A stretch of 64,000 nt of DNA. Source: CAYRVX01 sp964642165. Lineage in GTDB: Bacteria; Planctomycetota; Phycisphaerae; SM23-33. The DNA is taken from assembly GCA_964642165.1 (NCBI GenBank), contig CAZXOC010000003.1, positions 1-64,000 of the forward strand, read 5' to 3'. The notes below the pieces were generated by a model, which ran no database searches, was not told the origin of the DNA, and saw nothing but the letters and a program-made list of their open reading frames with translations. Positions 27,234 to 35,673 of the stretch are shown here, piece after piece (positions within the stretch are counted from its first letter, which is position 1; every line of letters begins with the position of its first letter). Position numbers and translations under genes: made by a program.

Positions 27234-29816
27234 ATGCGGAACGCGGGAATCGCGGCGGCGGGCGTGGTGGTCTGTGCGGTCTTCGGCCTGCCGGCAGCGG
27301 CGGGTGAGCCGGGGGGTACGAGCATCCGCTGTGCCGACCTGCCGGCGTCGAAACAGGGCCGGTTCCCCGTCCACGTGCCGACCTGCGACGGCGTCGAGCA
27401 GCTCCTCGTGCTGTCCAGCCGCTGGGTCGTCGTGGTCACCACCGACGTCGCCGAGGTGGTGCGCAAGATCGGCGACCTCTCGGGCGGCGAGCTGATGCGG
27501 ATGGTGGACACCTGGGAGACGAGCTCCAAGGCGGGGCGGCCGAACTGGACCGCCTACCGCGGGCGCGGCCGGGTCCGCGACCGGTTCATCGCCCGGGCCC
27601 GGGAACTCGTGGGGGAGCGCAAGCTGGGCGATCCGGCGTTCTTCTCAGTGACGAGCGGGGACGACCCGGCCTATGCCCGGGCGCGCCATCCCTCGCGCGC
27701 GACGCGCGTGCTGGTGAGCCTCGGCGGGGGGAGGGTCCGCGGCTCCCACGCCATCCACTACGCCCACTACTCGTACCTCCAGATGCCCGCGGCGCTGCGG
27801 AGCGGGCGGCACTACGCGATTGCCCTCGGCAGCGGCAAGCGGGTGGCGTTTCTCTACGACGAGATGCGGACCGTCTCGCGGGCGATCAAGGTCAACCAGG
27901 TGGGCTACCTGCCGGGCGCGCCCGCCAAGTACGCCTACCTCGGCTGCCACCTCTACGAGCACGGGCCGATGGACTTCTCCTACGCCAAGGAGTTCAAGGT
28001 CGTCTCGGCGGCGACGGGCAAGGTCGTCCTGACGGGACCGATCCGCCTCCGCGAGAAGGACCCGCGCTTCGCGCCGCACGACAAGGCGCCGGACGCGGCC
28101 AAACGCCCGCCGACCTGCGGCGAGGACGTCTACGAGATGGACCTGTCCGCCCTGGCCGAGCCGGGTGAGTTCTTCCTCAGCGTCCCCGGCGTGGGGCGGT
28201 CGTGGACGTTCCGCCACGCGGCGGACGTCTACGGCGAGGCGTTCTACGTGGCCTGCCGCGGGCTGTACCACCAGCGCTGCGGCATCGCCCTGACGCCGAC
28301 GTACACGCCCTGGACGCGGATCAAGTCCGACATGCACGCCACCGTGTACGAGTCGGAGCACGTCGTCTTCCCGCCGCACCTGGTCGAGCGCCCGAAGGGG
28401 TACGCCGTCTTCGACGTCATCGGCGGCAGCACCGACACGTCCCGCAAGACCACCGGCGTCGTCGGCGGCTGGCACGACGCCGCCGACTGGGACCGCAACC
28501 TCTACCACTACTCCTGCATCTTCGACCTGCTGAACGCCTACGAGGCCGCCCCGGCCAAGTTCGCCGACGGGCAGCTCCACATCCCCGAGTCCGGCAACGG
28601 CGTCCCGGACATCCTCGACGAGGCGGAGTTCGGCCTGCGGGTCTGGCGGCACAGCCAGGACGCTCGCGGCGGCGTCTCCGGCATGGTCGAGACGTGGACG
28701 CACCCGAAGATCGACGACCCGAAGTGCACGTACTCCTTCTCGCGGCGGACGCGGTGGAGCTCGCTGATCTACGCGGCCGCGGCAGCACAGCTCGCCCAGC
28801 ACGTGAAGGCCTTCGATCGGAAGCTGGCGGAGACGTACGCGGCCTCGGCGGAGAAGGCGTATCGCTTTGGGGCCGACCCGGCGAACTCGCTGGGGAAGGT
28901 CGTGTTCCACGCGAAGAAGAACCGCGGCCGCGGCGAGCCGTACACGTTGCCATGGGAGGAGAAGGACGAGCACAGCCGTCCGTACCTGGTCCACGCGAAG
29001 CTGCGGCTGTACCTGCTCACGGGGGACAAGGCGTACCTGTCGGGCCTGGCCGCGCTGGCCGGCGACTCCCACCCGCCGTTCCAGTGGCGTTTCTCGCAGA
29101 AGGACTACTCGTGCTGGCTGTACGTCGATATCGTCCGCGGCGCGGCGGCGGCGCTGCCGAGGGAGCTGGTCGACACGTGGCGGCGGTTCTACTTCGGCAA
29201 GGCCGACGAGCTCGAGGCGCTGTTCGAGAGGATGCCGTACCGGCGGACCTGGCCGCGGCACCAGGACTTCTGGGCGGGGTGGGGCGCGTCGGACGTGACG
29301 AACCACAATCGCCCGCTGCTGACGGCGTACCACCTGACGGGCGACCGCAAGTATCTCGCCGCGGCGGTCGGCAACGCCGACTTCATGCTCGGGGCCAACC
29401 CGATGGGCATGTGCTGGACGACGGGCCTGGGCTTCGTCTATCCCATCGACATCCAGCACGCCAACAGCGAGACGGACGGCATCGCCGACCCCGTCCCGGG
29501 CATCACGCTCTACGGCATCACGGGCGGGCCCATCTACCACACGTTTCGCAACACCGTCTGGCAGTCGCCCGCGCCCGGCGGCGGGACCGTGGACTTCATC
29601 ACGCCGGCCAACAGGAACGTCCCGTTCTGGCGGCGCTGGGCGTGCCATCCGCACCAGAACGTCGCGCAGTGCGAGTTCACCGTGCACGAAACCATGGCCT
29701 CGACGATCTTCACCTGCGCCATGCTCATGCCCGACCGCTGGATGCCGAGCGAGCAACTCAAGCGCCGCCGCCCCCGCCGCGACGAGCTGCTCTTCGGCAC
29801 CTGGTACCTGCCGTAG
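27234..29816 (+). CDS. Secreted glycoside hydrolase family 9 (endoglucanase-like)
   Basis: An 860-residue protein with a signal peptide. An unassigned N-terminal region (to about residue 215) is followed by a CelD-type Ig-like domain starting IKVNQVGYLPGAPAKYAYLG, then the GH9 (alpha/alpha)6 barrel. Catalytic-base region: GGWHDAADWDRNL (about 408-420), where family members have HDAGD. Late barrel motifs: FWAGWGASDVTNHNRPLL and NADFMLGANPMGMCWTTGLG. The acid/base is probably the Glu in VHETMAST (about 819). GH9 enzymes cleave beta-1,4-glucans; the exact substrate is unknown. GGGAGG precedes the ATG. It is likely co-transcribed with the genes before and after it. Confidence 0.85.
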   Translation: MRNAGIAAAGVVVCAVFGLPAAAGEPGGTSIRCADLPASKQGRFPVHVPTCDGVEQLLVLSSRWVVVVTTDVAEVVRKIGDLSGGELMRMVDTWETSSKAGRPNWTAYRGRGRVRDRFIARARELVGERKLGDPAFFSVTSGDDPAYARARHPSRATRVLVSLGGGRVRGSHAIHYAHYSYLQMPAALRSGRHYAIALGSGKRVAFLYDEMRTVSRAIKVNQVGYLPGAPAKYAYLGCHLYEHGPMDFSYAKEFKVVSAATGKVVLTGPIRLREKDPRFAPHDKAPDAAKRPPTCGEDVYEMDLSALAEPGEFFLSVPGVGRSWTFRHAADVYGEAFYVACRGLYHQRCGIALTPTYTPWTRIKSDMHATVYESEHVVFPPHLVERPKGYAVFDVIGGSTDTSRKTTGVVGGWHDAADWDRNLYHYSCIFDLLNAYEAAPAKFADGQLHIPESGNGVPDILDEAEFGLRVWRHSQDARGGVSGMVETWTHPKIDDPKCTYSFSRRTRWSSLIYAAAAAQLAQHVKAFDRKLAETYAASAEKAYRFGADPANSLGKVVFHAKKNRGRGEPYTLPWEEKDEHSRPYLVHAKLRLYLLTGDKAYLSGLAALAGDSHPPFQWRFSQKDYSCWLYVDIVRGAAAALPRELVDTWRRFYFGKADELEALFERMPYRRTWPRHQDFWAGWGASDVTNHNRPLLTAYHLTGDRKYLAAAVGNADFMLGANPMGMCWTTGLGFVYPIDIQHANSETDGIADPVPGITLYGITGGPIYHTFRNTVWQSPAPGGGTVDFITPANRNVPFWRRWACHPHQNVAQCEFTVHETMASTIFTCAMLMPDRWMPSEQLKRRRPRRDELLFGTWYLP

Positions 29817-29899
29817 CAATCGCCAAGCCCGATCGCGCCGCCTTGTGTTTCATGAATGGACCGGCCGGCCGAATGGCTCGCCAGGGAGGACGACACACG

Positions 29900-31132
29900 A
29901 TGAGAACGCTTGGCTTGGCGGCGGGGGCGGCGCTGCTGGCGGCGTGCCCGCTCGCGGCGCCGGCGGAGGAATGGCCCTGTTGGCGCGGGCCGCGCGGCGA
30001 CGGCACCAGCCGCGAGACCGGCATCCCCGTCCGCTGGAGCGCGACGGAGAACGTCCGCTGGAAGGTCCCGATTCCCGGCCGGGGGTACTCCTCGCCGATC
30101 GTCTGGGGCGACCGCATTTTCCTGACGACGTGCGAGGAGCGCAAGAAGGAGCGCCTCCTGCTGTGCCTGGCGCGGGCCGACGGCAAGCTGCTCTGGCAGC
30201 GCATGGTGCTGCGCTCGGCGCTGGAGAAGAAGAACCGCCTCAACTCCTACGCGAGCAGCACGCCGGCGACAGACGGCAAGCACGTCTGGGTGACGTTCAT
30301 GGAATGGCCGAGCCAGCGCATCCAGGTGGTCTGCTACGACGTGGCGGGCAAGGAGGTCTGGCGGCGCTCGCCGGGCGAGCTGCGCTCGATGCACGGCTAC
30401 TGCAGCTCGCTGCTGCTGCACAGGGACACCGTGATCCTCAACGCCGACCAGGACGCCGTGGCGTACATCGTGGCGTTCGACCAGGCCACGGGCGCCGAGC
30501 GCTGGCGGATCGACCGTCCGAACCGCACGCGGAGCTACTGCCCGCCGGTGATCTACGACCTGGCCGGGAAGAAGCAGCTCGTGCTGAGCGGCTCGAAGTG
30601 CGTCGCCTCCTACGACCCCGACACGGGCAGGCAGCACTGGATCATCGACGGCCCGACCGAGCAGTTCTGCGCGAGCCTCGTCCACACGCGGGGCATCCTG
30701 TTCCTCACCGGGGGCTGGCCGACGCTGCACCTGCTCGGCATCCGCCCGGACGGGGCGGGCAACGTCACGAACAGCCACGTCCTCTGGCACGTCCGCAAAC
30801 ACGCGTCCTACGTGCCGTCGCCCATCGCCGAGGGCGAGCACTTCTTCGTCGTCTCCGACAGGGGCAAGGCGAGCTGCCTGGCCGCCCGGACCGGCACGTA
30901 CCTCTGGACCGAGCAGCTCGGGCGGCACCACAGCGCCAGCCCCGTCTCGGCGGAGGGGCGGCTGTACTTCCTTGACGACGACGGCCGGACCCACGTCGTC
31001 CGCGCCGCGGCCAAGTTCGAGCTCCTGGCGACCAACCCCCTCGGCGAGAAGTGCTTCGCCAGCCCGGCCATCTCCCGCGGGCGGGTCTTCCTCCGCGCGA
31101 GCAGGCACCTGTACTGCATCGGCAAGCCGTAG
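29900..31132 (+). CDS. Secreted PQQ-like beta-propeller protein
   Basis: A 410-residue protein with a signal peptide and WD40/PQQ-type blades: WPCWRGPRGDGTSRETGIPV, LLLCLARADGKLLWQRMV, IVAFDQATGAERWRIDRPNR, CVASYDPDTGRQHWIIDG. This outer-membrane BamB/PQQ-dehydrogenase-like repeat family is abundant in planctomycetes and usually acts as a binding scaffold. No PQQ-ligand or heme motif is visible, so an enzymatic role is not supported. AGGGAGGA lies 9 bp before the ATG. Confidence 0.8.
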   Translation: MRTLGLAAGAALLAACPLAAPAEEWPCWRGPRGDGTSRETGIPVRWSATENVRWKVPIPGRGYSSPIVWGDRIFLTTCEERKKERLLLCLARADGKLLWQRMVLRSALEKKNRLNSYASSTPATDGKHVWVTFMEWPSQRIQVVCYDVAGKEVWRRSPGELRSMHGYCSSLLLHRDTVILNADQDAVAYIVAFDQATGAERWRIDRPNRTRSYCPPVIYDLAGKKQLVLSGSKCVASYDPDTGRQHWIIDGPTEQFCASLVHTRGILFLTGGWPTLHLLGIRPDGAGNVTNSHVLWHVRKHASYVPSPIAEGEHFFVVSDRGKASCLAARTGTYLWTEQLGRHHSASPVSAEGRLYFLDDDGRTHVVRAAAKFELLATNPLGEKCFASPAISRGRVFLRASRHLYCIGKP

Positions 31133-31195
31133 CGGCGCCTGCCGGCCCGCCGCGCCCGCGACTCGGCGCCCGCGCAACGGCCGACGAGCCCGCTC

Positions 31196-33538
31196 TCAGA
31201 CGGTCAGGCGCACGTAGAGGCTCGGCAGCACGCGCGGAAGCTGCCGGATGTCCGGCAGGATGACGAACCGCCGCCGGGGAAACATGATCTCCATGTCGGG
31301 AAGGCTGTTCTCCTCCGTCGAGATGCCGAACGTGTGGATCGTCTTGCGGTCGTTTTCCTCGCAGGCCATGCGGACGTCGTACTGGGCGTGGCGAGTGTTG
31401 GGGTCGTAGCGGTCGTCCATCGGCCGCCCGTCGGTGATGAGGATGATCAGGCGCTGCCTGGCGTCGACGCGGCCGAGGCGGAAGCCCGCGTGCCGCAGGG
31501 CGGGCCCGATCCGCGTGCAGTTCAGCGGGTACGCCGACAGGACGCGCCCGATGCTGTCTCGTCCCCACGCTTCGTCGAAGTCTTTGTAGACGAAAAACGC
31601 GCAGTTCTCCGGCCCGTTGGAGTGGAACCCGCAGATGCTGAAGCGGTCCCCCAGGCTCGCCAGCCCCTGCCCGAGGATCAGCGCGGCGTGCTTCTCGATC
31701 TCGATGATGCGTTTGCGGTCGGACAGCTCTTCCGCCGTCGAGCCGCTGGCGTCGAGGACGATCTCCACGGCCAGGTCGCGGCGGTTGATGCGGGGCTTCT
31801 CGTAGAAGCGGACCTTCGGGGAGGGCTCCTTGCGGCGCTGCACGAGGTAGTCGACCAGCAGGTCGGCGTTGATCTGCTCGCCTTCCTGGAGGTACTTCTC
31901 GCGGCGGGTCAGGTCCGGCTTGAGGCGCTCGAAGACGCGCCCGACGCGGCGGGCCTCGCTGGTGATGTCCGGCGGGATGGGCTGCTCGCCGGCCTGCTCG
32001 GGCACCTTCTCGTAGACGAAGCAGTAGTCGCGGTAGTAGTCGCCCTCCTCGTGGCTCCATTCGTCGTAGACGTAGCAGACCCGGGCCGCCTCGGCGCGAT
32101 CCGCCTCCTCCTGCTCGCCCGAGCCCTCGCGGGCCTCGTCGGCTGCCTGGGCGGCCGCGTCCTCCCCGGCGCCCTCATCCCGGCGCCTGTGGTGCTGTTC
32201 CGCCGCACGCTTGAGATCAGCCACCAGGCTCCCACGCGGGGCCGCCGAAACGCCCCCGGGAAAGAGGAAGTCCGGCAGGAACGCGAACGGCCGAAGGAGA
32301 TCGCCCGCCAGGCCCGGACAGTCCCGGGCGACCTGCTCGGCCAACTCGCCGTCGAGCTGCCGGACCGTGTCAAAGAAGTTCACCGACCCGTCCGCCAGGC
32401 GCAGCAGCGCGGCGACGCCCGGGGCCTGTGCCGCATCGGACCTCGCCGCGTCATGGAACAGGCGCTCCGCCGCGGACGCCGGCGGGCGCCACCGGAACTC
32501 CTCCCGCAGGGCGAAGTCGATCAGCCGCCGGGAGCCCGGCCAGCGGGCCCGCACGCGACGCAGCACGCGCACGTACTCGGCGATCTGGAAGAGGTTCAGG
32601 CGAAGCGAATCGCTCCCGACGACCTCCCGGCACGTGCGGTGGCCTTGCAGGCCGTGCACGCGGCAGAAGCTGTCCTCGGCGATCATCCCCGCCGCGACCA
32701 CGCTCGCCAGCAGGTACCACTTCCGGTTCACCGCCGCGTCGTCGAAGTAGCGGATGCGGCTGGGCACGTACAGCCACTTGTAGAGACATACCAGCGAGCA
32801 GCCGCGCTCGATCAGGTCGTCGGAGTCCAGCCGCCCCAGCTCGCAGACCTCGATCTCGCGCCCGGTGAGGGCCTTGAGCAGGGCCGACATGATCGGATGA
32901 ACGTCGTCGAGGCGGCACTCCCGCGTGATGCGCAGGATGTACGTTTCGGACGTCTTGAGCCTGCCCTCCAGGAAGGCCAGGGCCTTGGGCTTGCTCCTGC
33001 GGAAGATCTCGAGGCCCGCGTCGATGTAGAGGCCGATCTCCTCGGGGCGCAGGCGGTCGATCAGGCGGCGGTAGCCCTTGATGAAGGCCACGGCGAGGTC
33101 ATCGTCGGTTTCCCGCAGGCGGCGCGCGTGGGTGACGAGGTCGCGGACCTGGTCGGGGCGCTCTCCCAGCCCGCCCGTCCCCAGCGTGCGGAACAGCGTG
33201 ATGCCGTAGTGCAGGCGGGCGTTGGCGAGTTCCTGGCCGAGGTCGACGATGTCGACGAAGACGCCGGGCAGGTCCAGCAGCCAGCGCATGCGCGGGTTGA
33301 GCGCCGCGAGGAATTCCTTCAGGACGTGGTCGAAGCAGCGCTGGTCGGCCTGCTTCATCAGCTCGAAGAAGCGCCGCGTGACCTCCTGTCGCTCCGGGCC
33401 GATGAGCCCCTGTCGCAGGAGCCCGTCGATCGCCCGGGCGAAGATCTCGCGGTAGCCCCAGCAGACGCTCCGCAGCGTGAAGCCGTGGTACCCGTCGCCG
33501 CCTCGCGCGGGCGGCGTGCTAGGGCTCGGCGGGTCCAT
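31196..33538 (-). CDS. VWA-domain protein of the NorD/CbbO type
   Basis: A 780-residue protein whose C-terminal 200 residues are a von Willebrand factor A domain. The MIDAS motif is DASGSTAEE (about residue 595), with later metal-site residues in LNCTRIGPALRHAGFRL and ILITDGRPMDD. A highly charged linker (about 480-520) precedes it. NorD and CbbO work with an AAA+ partner to activate NO reductase or Rubisco, probably by metal insertion or removal of inhibitors. The start overlaps the norQ-like gene by 20 bp, with GGAGGG upstream. No NO reductase or Rubisco gene is present, so the client is unknown. Last gene of the twelve-gene minus-strand block. Confidence 0.8.
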   Translation of the reverse strand: MDPPSPSTPPARGGDGYHGFTLRSVCWGYREIFARAIDGLLRQGLIGPERQEVTRRFFELMKQADQRCFDHVLKEFLAALNPRMRWLLDLPGVFVDIVDLGQELANARLHYGITLFRTLGTGGLGERPDQVRDLVTHARRLRETDDDLAVAFIKGYRRLIDRLRPEEIGLYIDAGLEIFRRSKPKALAFLEGRLKTSETYILRITRECRLDDVHPIMSALLKALTGREIEVCELGRLDSDDLIERGCSLVCLYKWLYVPSRIRYFDDAAVNRKWYLLASVVAAGMIAEDSFCRVHGLQGHRTCREVVGSDSLRLNLFQIAEYVRVLRRVRARWPGSRRLIDFALREEFRWRPPASAAERLFHDAARSDAAQAPGVAALLRLADGSVNFFDTVRQLDGELAEQVARDCPGLAGDLLRPFAFLPDFLFPGGVSAAPRGSLVADLKRAAEQHHRRRDEGAGEDAAAQAADEAREGSGEQEEADRAEAARVCYVYDEWSHEEGDYYRDYCFVYEKVPEQAGEQPIPPDITSEARRVGRVFERLKPDLTRREKYLQEGEQINADLLVDYLVQRRKEPSPKVRFYEKPRINRRDLAVEIVLDASGSTAEELSDRKRIIEIEKHAALILGQGLASLGDRFSICGFHSNGPENCAFFVYKDFDEAWGRDSIGRVLSAYPLNCTRIGPALRHAGFRLGRVDARQRLIILITDGRPMDDRYDPNTRHAQYDVRMACEENDRKTIHTFGISTEENSLPDMEIMFPRRRFVILPDIRQLPRVLPSLYVRLTV

Positions 33539-34397
33539 CGCCCGCGCCCTCCATCAGCTCGCCGAAGTAGAGCTTGACGATGTGGTTGATGGACTCGGCG
33601 ACCTCGGCCTCTTCGGTGAGCGTCTGGGTGATGGCGGCGTTGCAGGCCTTCAGCGGGTCCAGGCCCGCCTTCATCAGCCGGCCGACGTAGACCAGCAGCC
33701 GCGTGCTGACCCCCTCGTCGAGGCCGAAGCCCTTCAGCTCCCGCGTCTTGGCGCCCATCTCGGCGAGTCGGCGGCCCTCGGCCTCCGACAACCCGGTCTC
33801 CGTTTGTATGATTCGCGACTCGACGTCGATCGCCGGGTGCGTGAAGGTCAGGCTGGCGAAGCGCTGCTTGGTGGAGTGCTTCAGGTCCTTGACGATGCTC
33901 TGGTAGCCCGGGTTGTAGCTGAGCACCATCATGAAGTCCGGCGCGGCGCGGATCACCTCGCCCGTCTTGTCGACGTAGAGGATCCGCCGGTCGTCCGTCA
34001 GCGAGTGGATGATGACGGTGGTGTCCTTGCGGGCCTCCACGATCTCGTCGAGGTAGCAGATGCCCCCGTAGCGCACGGCGAGCGTCAGCGGGCCGTCCTG
34101 CCAGACCGTCTGCTCGTCCTTGAACAGGTACCGCCCGACGAGGTCCCCGGCCGTCAGGTCCTCGTGGCACGAGACCGTCACCAGCGGCAGATCCAGCACG
34201 TGGGCCATGTACTCGATGAACCGCGTCTTGCCGCAGCCGGTCGGGCCCTTGATGATCAAGGGGATGTCGCTGTCGAAGGCCGTCCGGAAGACCTCTTCCT
34301 CGTCGTTCTGGGGGATGTAGTTGGGCCGGGCCCGCACGCGGAACTGGTCGATCGTCTTCCGTGCGTCGCTGGTGGGTTGTGTCTTACGGTTCGTCAC
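33519..34397 (-). CDS. NorQ/CbbQ-type AAA+ ATPase
   Basis: A 292-residue MoxR-related ATPase of the CbbQ/NirQ/NorQ group. Walker A GPTGCGKT (51-58), Walker B GGICYLDEI, and the pore/sensor region SYNPGYQSIVKDLKHSTKQR, a sequence characteristic of this group. It starts at GTG 34397 with AGGTGG upstream; no ATG fits. It overlaps the VWA gene downstream and begins 8 bp after the radical SAM gene, so the three are co-transcribed. With its NorD-like partner it should remodel a metalloprotein client. Confidence 0.88.
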   Translation of the reverse strand: MTNRKTQPTSDARKTIDQFRVRARPNYIPQNDEEEVFRTAFDSDIPLIIKGPTGCGKTRFIEYMAHVLDLPLVTVSCHEDLTAGDLVGRYLFKDEQTVWQDGPLTLAVRYGGICYLDEIVEARKDTTVIIHSLTDDRRILYVDKTGEVIRAAPDFMMVLSYNPGYQSIVKDLKHSTKQRFASLTFTHPAIDVESRIIQTETGLSEAEGRRLAEMGAKTRELKGFGLDEGVSTRLLVYVGRLMKAGLDPLKACNAAITQTLTEEAEVAESINHIVKLYFGELMEGAGDGPAEP

Positions 34398-34405
34398 GAT
34401 GCCAC

Positions 34406-35338
34406 CTATTCCGAGGCCGCTTCGGCCGCGCTGTAGTACACCTCGGCGCCCATCTGCGTCCCCACGAGCAGGCCCAGGCCGTCGAGCTTCTCCAGGTACT
34501 TCAGCACCTCGACCCGCCTCATGCTCAGGCCCTCGGCGACGTCGCGCACGCGGCAGGGGCGCCTGCGGAGCAGCGCGAGGACCTGCTGCTCGTCGACGTC
34601 GTCCGCCTCGGCGGCCTCGTCCTCGGTGGCCGAGTCCCAGATCACCTCCGCCGTCGGGTGGAACAGCTCGGCCAGCCGGCGGAGCTCCTCCCGAGGCACG
34701 GGGCGCGCGAAGTCCTCCGCGGGCGGGCGGGTCACCGTGTTCAACTGGACGCGGTCCGGGCGGATGGCCTCGACGCACTCGGCGATCTGCTCCACCTCCG
34801 ACTCGATGCCCGTGTGCCCGCCCAGCAGCATCACCTCCAACCAGTACTCGCCGGGAAACTCGGCGCGGAAAGCTGCCAGGCCGCCGACGACCCGCTCGAA
34901 CGACAGCCCCTCGGCCGGCCGATTGACGGCCTGGAACATGCCCTCGCCGCCGGCGTCGAGCGACGGGACGATCAGGTCGGCGCCCATCAACTCCGCACGG
35001 ACGTCCTCGCGCCACAGCAGCGAGCCGTTGGTCAGGACCGCCACGGGCGTTTCGCCCATTGCCTGGATGCCCTCGATCAGCTCGCCGGTCCGGGAATACA
35101 GCGTCGGCTCGCCCGAGCCGCTCAGCGTGACGTAGTTGGCCCCGCACCCGATGCGGGCCTCCACGTCGGCCAGCACGTCCGCCAGCGGCACCCACTCCTT
35201 TCGCTCGGTCGTCCGGCACGTCGTGCGCCCGAGCTGGCAGTAGATGCAGTCGTACGTGCACGTCTTGAACGGCACCAGGTCGACGCCCAGCGACCGGCCG
35301 AGCCGCCGCGAGGGTACGGGGCCAAAAACGTGACTCAT
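34406..35338 (-). CDS. Radical SAM protein with C-terminal winged helix
   Basis: A 310-residue enzyme. The radical SAM cluster site is CTYDCIYC (Cys27, Cys31, Cys34), followed by the SAM-binding GSGEPTL motif. Residues about 240-310 look like a winged-helix domain (VLALLRRRPCRVRDVAEGLS). It belongs to the COG0731-like group (Fe-S oxidoreductases related to wyosine synthases), whose functions are mostly unknown. Its position, 39 bp after the FmdB gene and 8 bp before norQ, suggests a role in making or modifying a cofactor. Confidence 0.8.
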   Translation of the reverse strand: MSHVFGPVPSRRLGRSLGVDLVPFKTCTYDCIYCQLGRTTCRTTERKEWVPLADVLADVEARIGCGANYVTLSGSGEPTLYSRTGELIEGIQAMGETPVAVLTNGSLLWREDVRAELMGADLIVPSLDAGGEGMFQAVNRPAEGLSFERVVGGLAAFRAEFPGEYWLEVMLLGGHTGIESEVEQIAECVEAIRPDRVQLNTVTRPPAEDFARPVPREELRRLAELFHPTAEVIWDSATEDEAAEADDVDEQQVLALLRRRPCRVRDVAEGLSMRRVEVLKYLEKLDGLGLLVGTQMGAEVYYSAAEAASE

Positions 35339-35377
35339 CGCGAGATCCCGTCGAGTTCGGTGGCGCGGACGCCCGCG

Positions 35378-35617
35378 TCAGCCGTCCAGGTCACACTGGC
35401 CGCAGGGCGTGTCGCGCCCGCAGCAGGTCGTATCGCGCCCGCAGCGGATTGCCGAGGAACCGCCGGCGCCTTTCACGATCACGGCACCGCCCGTGCCGAT
35501 CAGGCGCCGGACGCGCCCGCCGCACTCGCTGCACGTCCGGACCGGCTTGTCGGTCATGTTCTGGAACTGCTCGAAGCGCCGGCCGCACTTCGTGCACTCG
35601 TAGTCATATGTCGGCAT
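35378..35617 (-). CDS. FmdB-type zinc ribbon protein with Cys-rich tail
   Basis: A 79-residue protein beginning MPTYDYECTKCGRRFE, the FmdB/regulatory zinc-ribbon signature, with a second CxxC (TCSECGGRV). The C-terminus adds CGRDTTCCGRDTPCGQCD, six more cysteines in 18 residues that could bind an extra metal or cluster. FmdB was first noted as a regulator of formamidase genes; most homologues are uncharacterised. Ribosome binding site AGGAG/GGAAGA. Internal gene of the minus-strand block. Confidence 0.8.
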   Translation of the reverse strand: MPTYDYECTKCGRRFEQFQNMTDKPVRTCSECGGRVRRLIGTGGAVIVKGAGGSSAIRCGRDTTCCGRDTPCGQCDLDG

Positions 35618-35673
35618 TCTTCCTGCTCTCCTGCGCTCGCGCGTCGGCTGCCGGTCGCCCGCCGGGCGCGAGG

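Noticed and set aside
29845..30975. Plus-strand frame overlapping the beta-propeller gene
   Set aside because: Out-of-frame shadow; the in-frame product has a signal peptide and clear PQQ-type blades.
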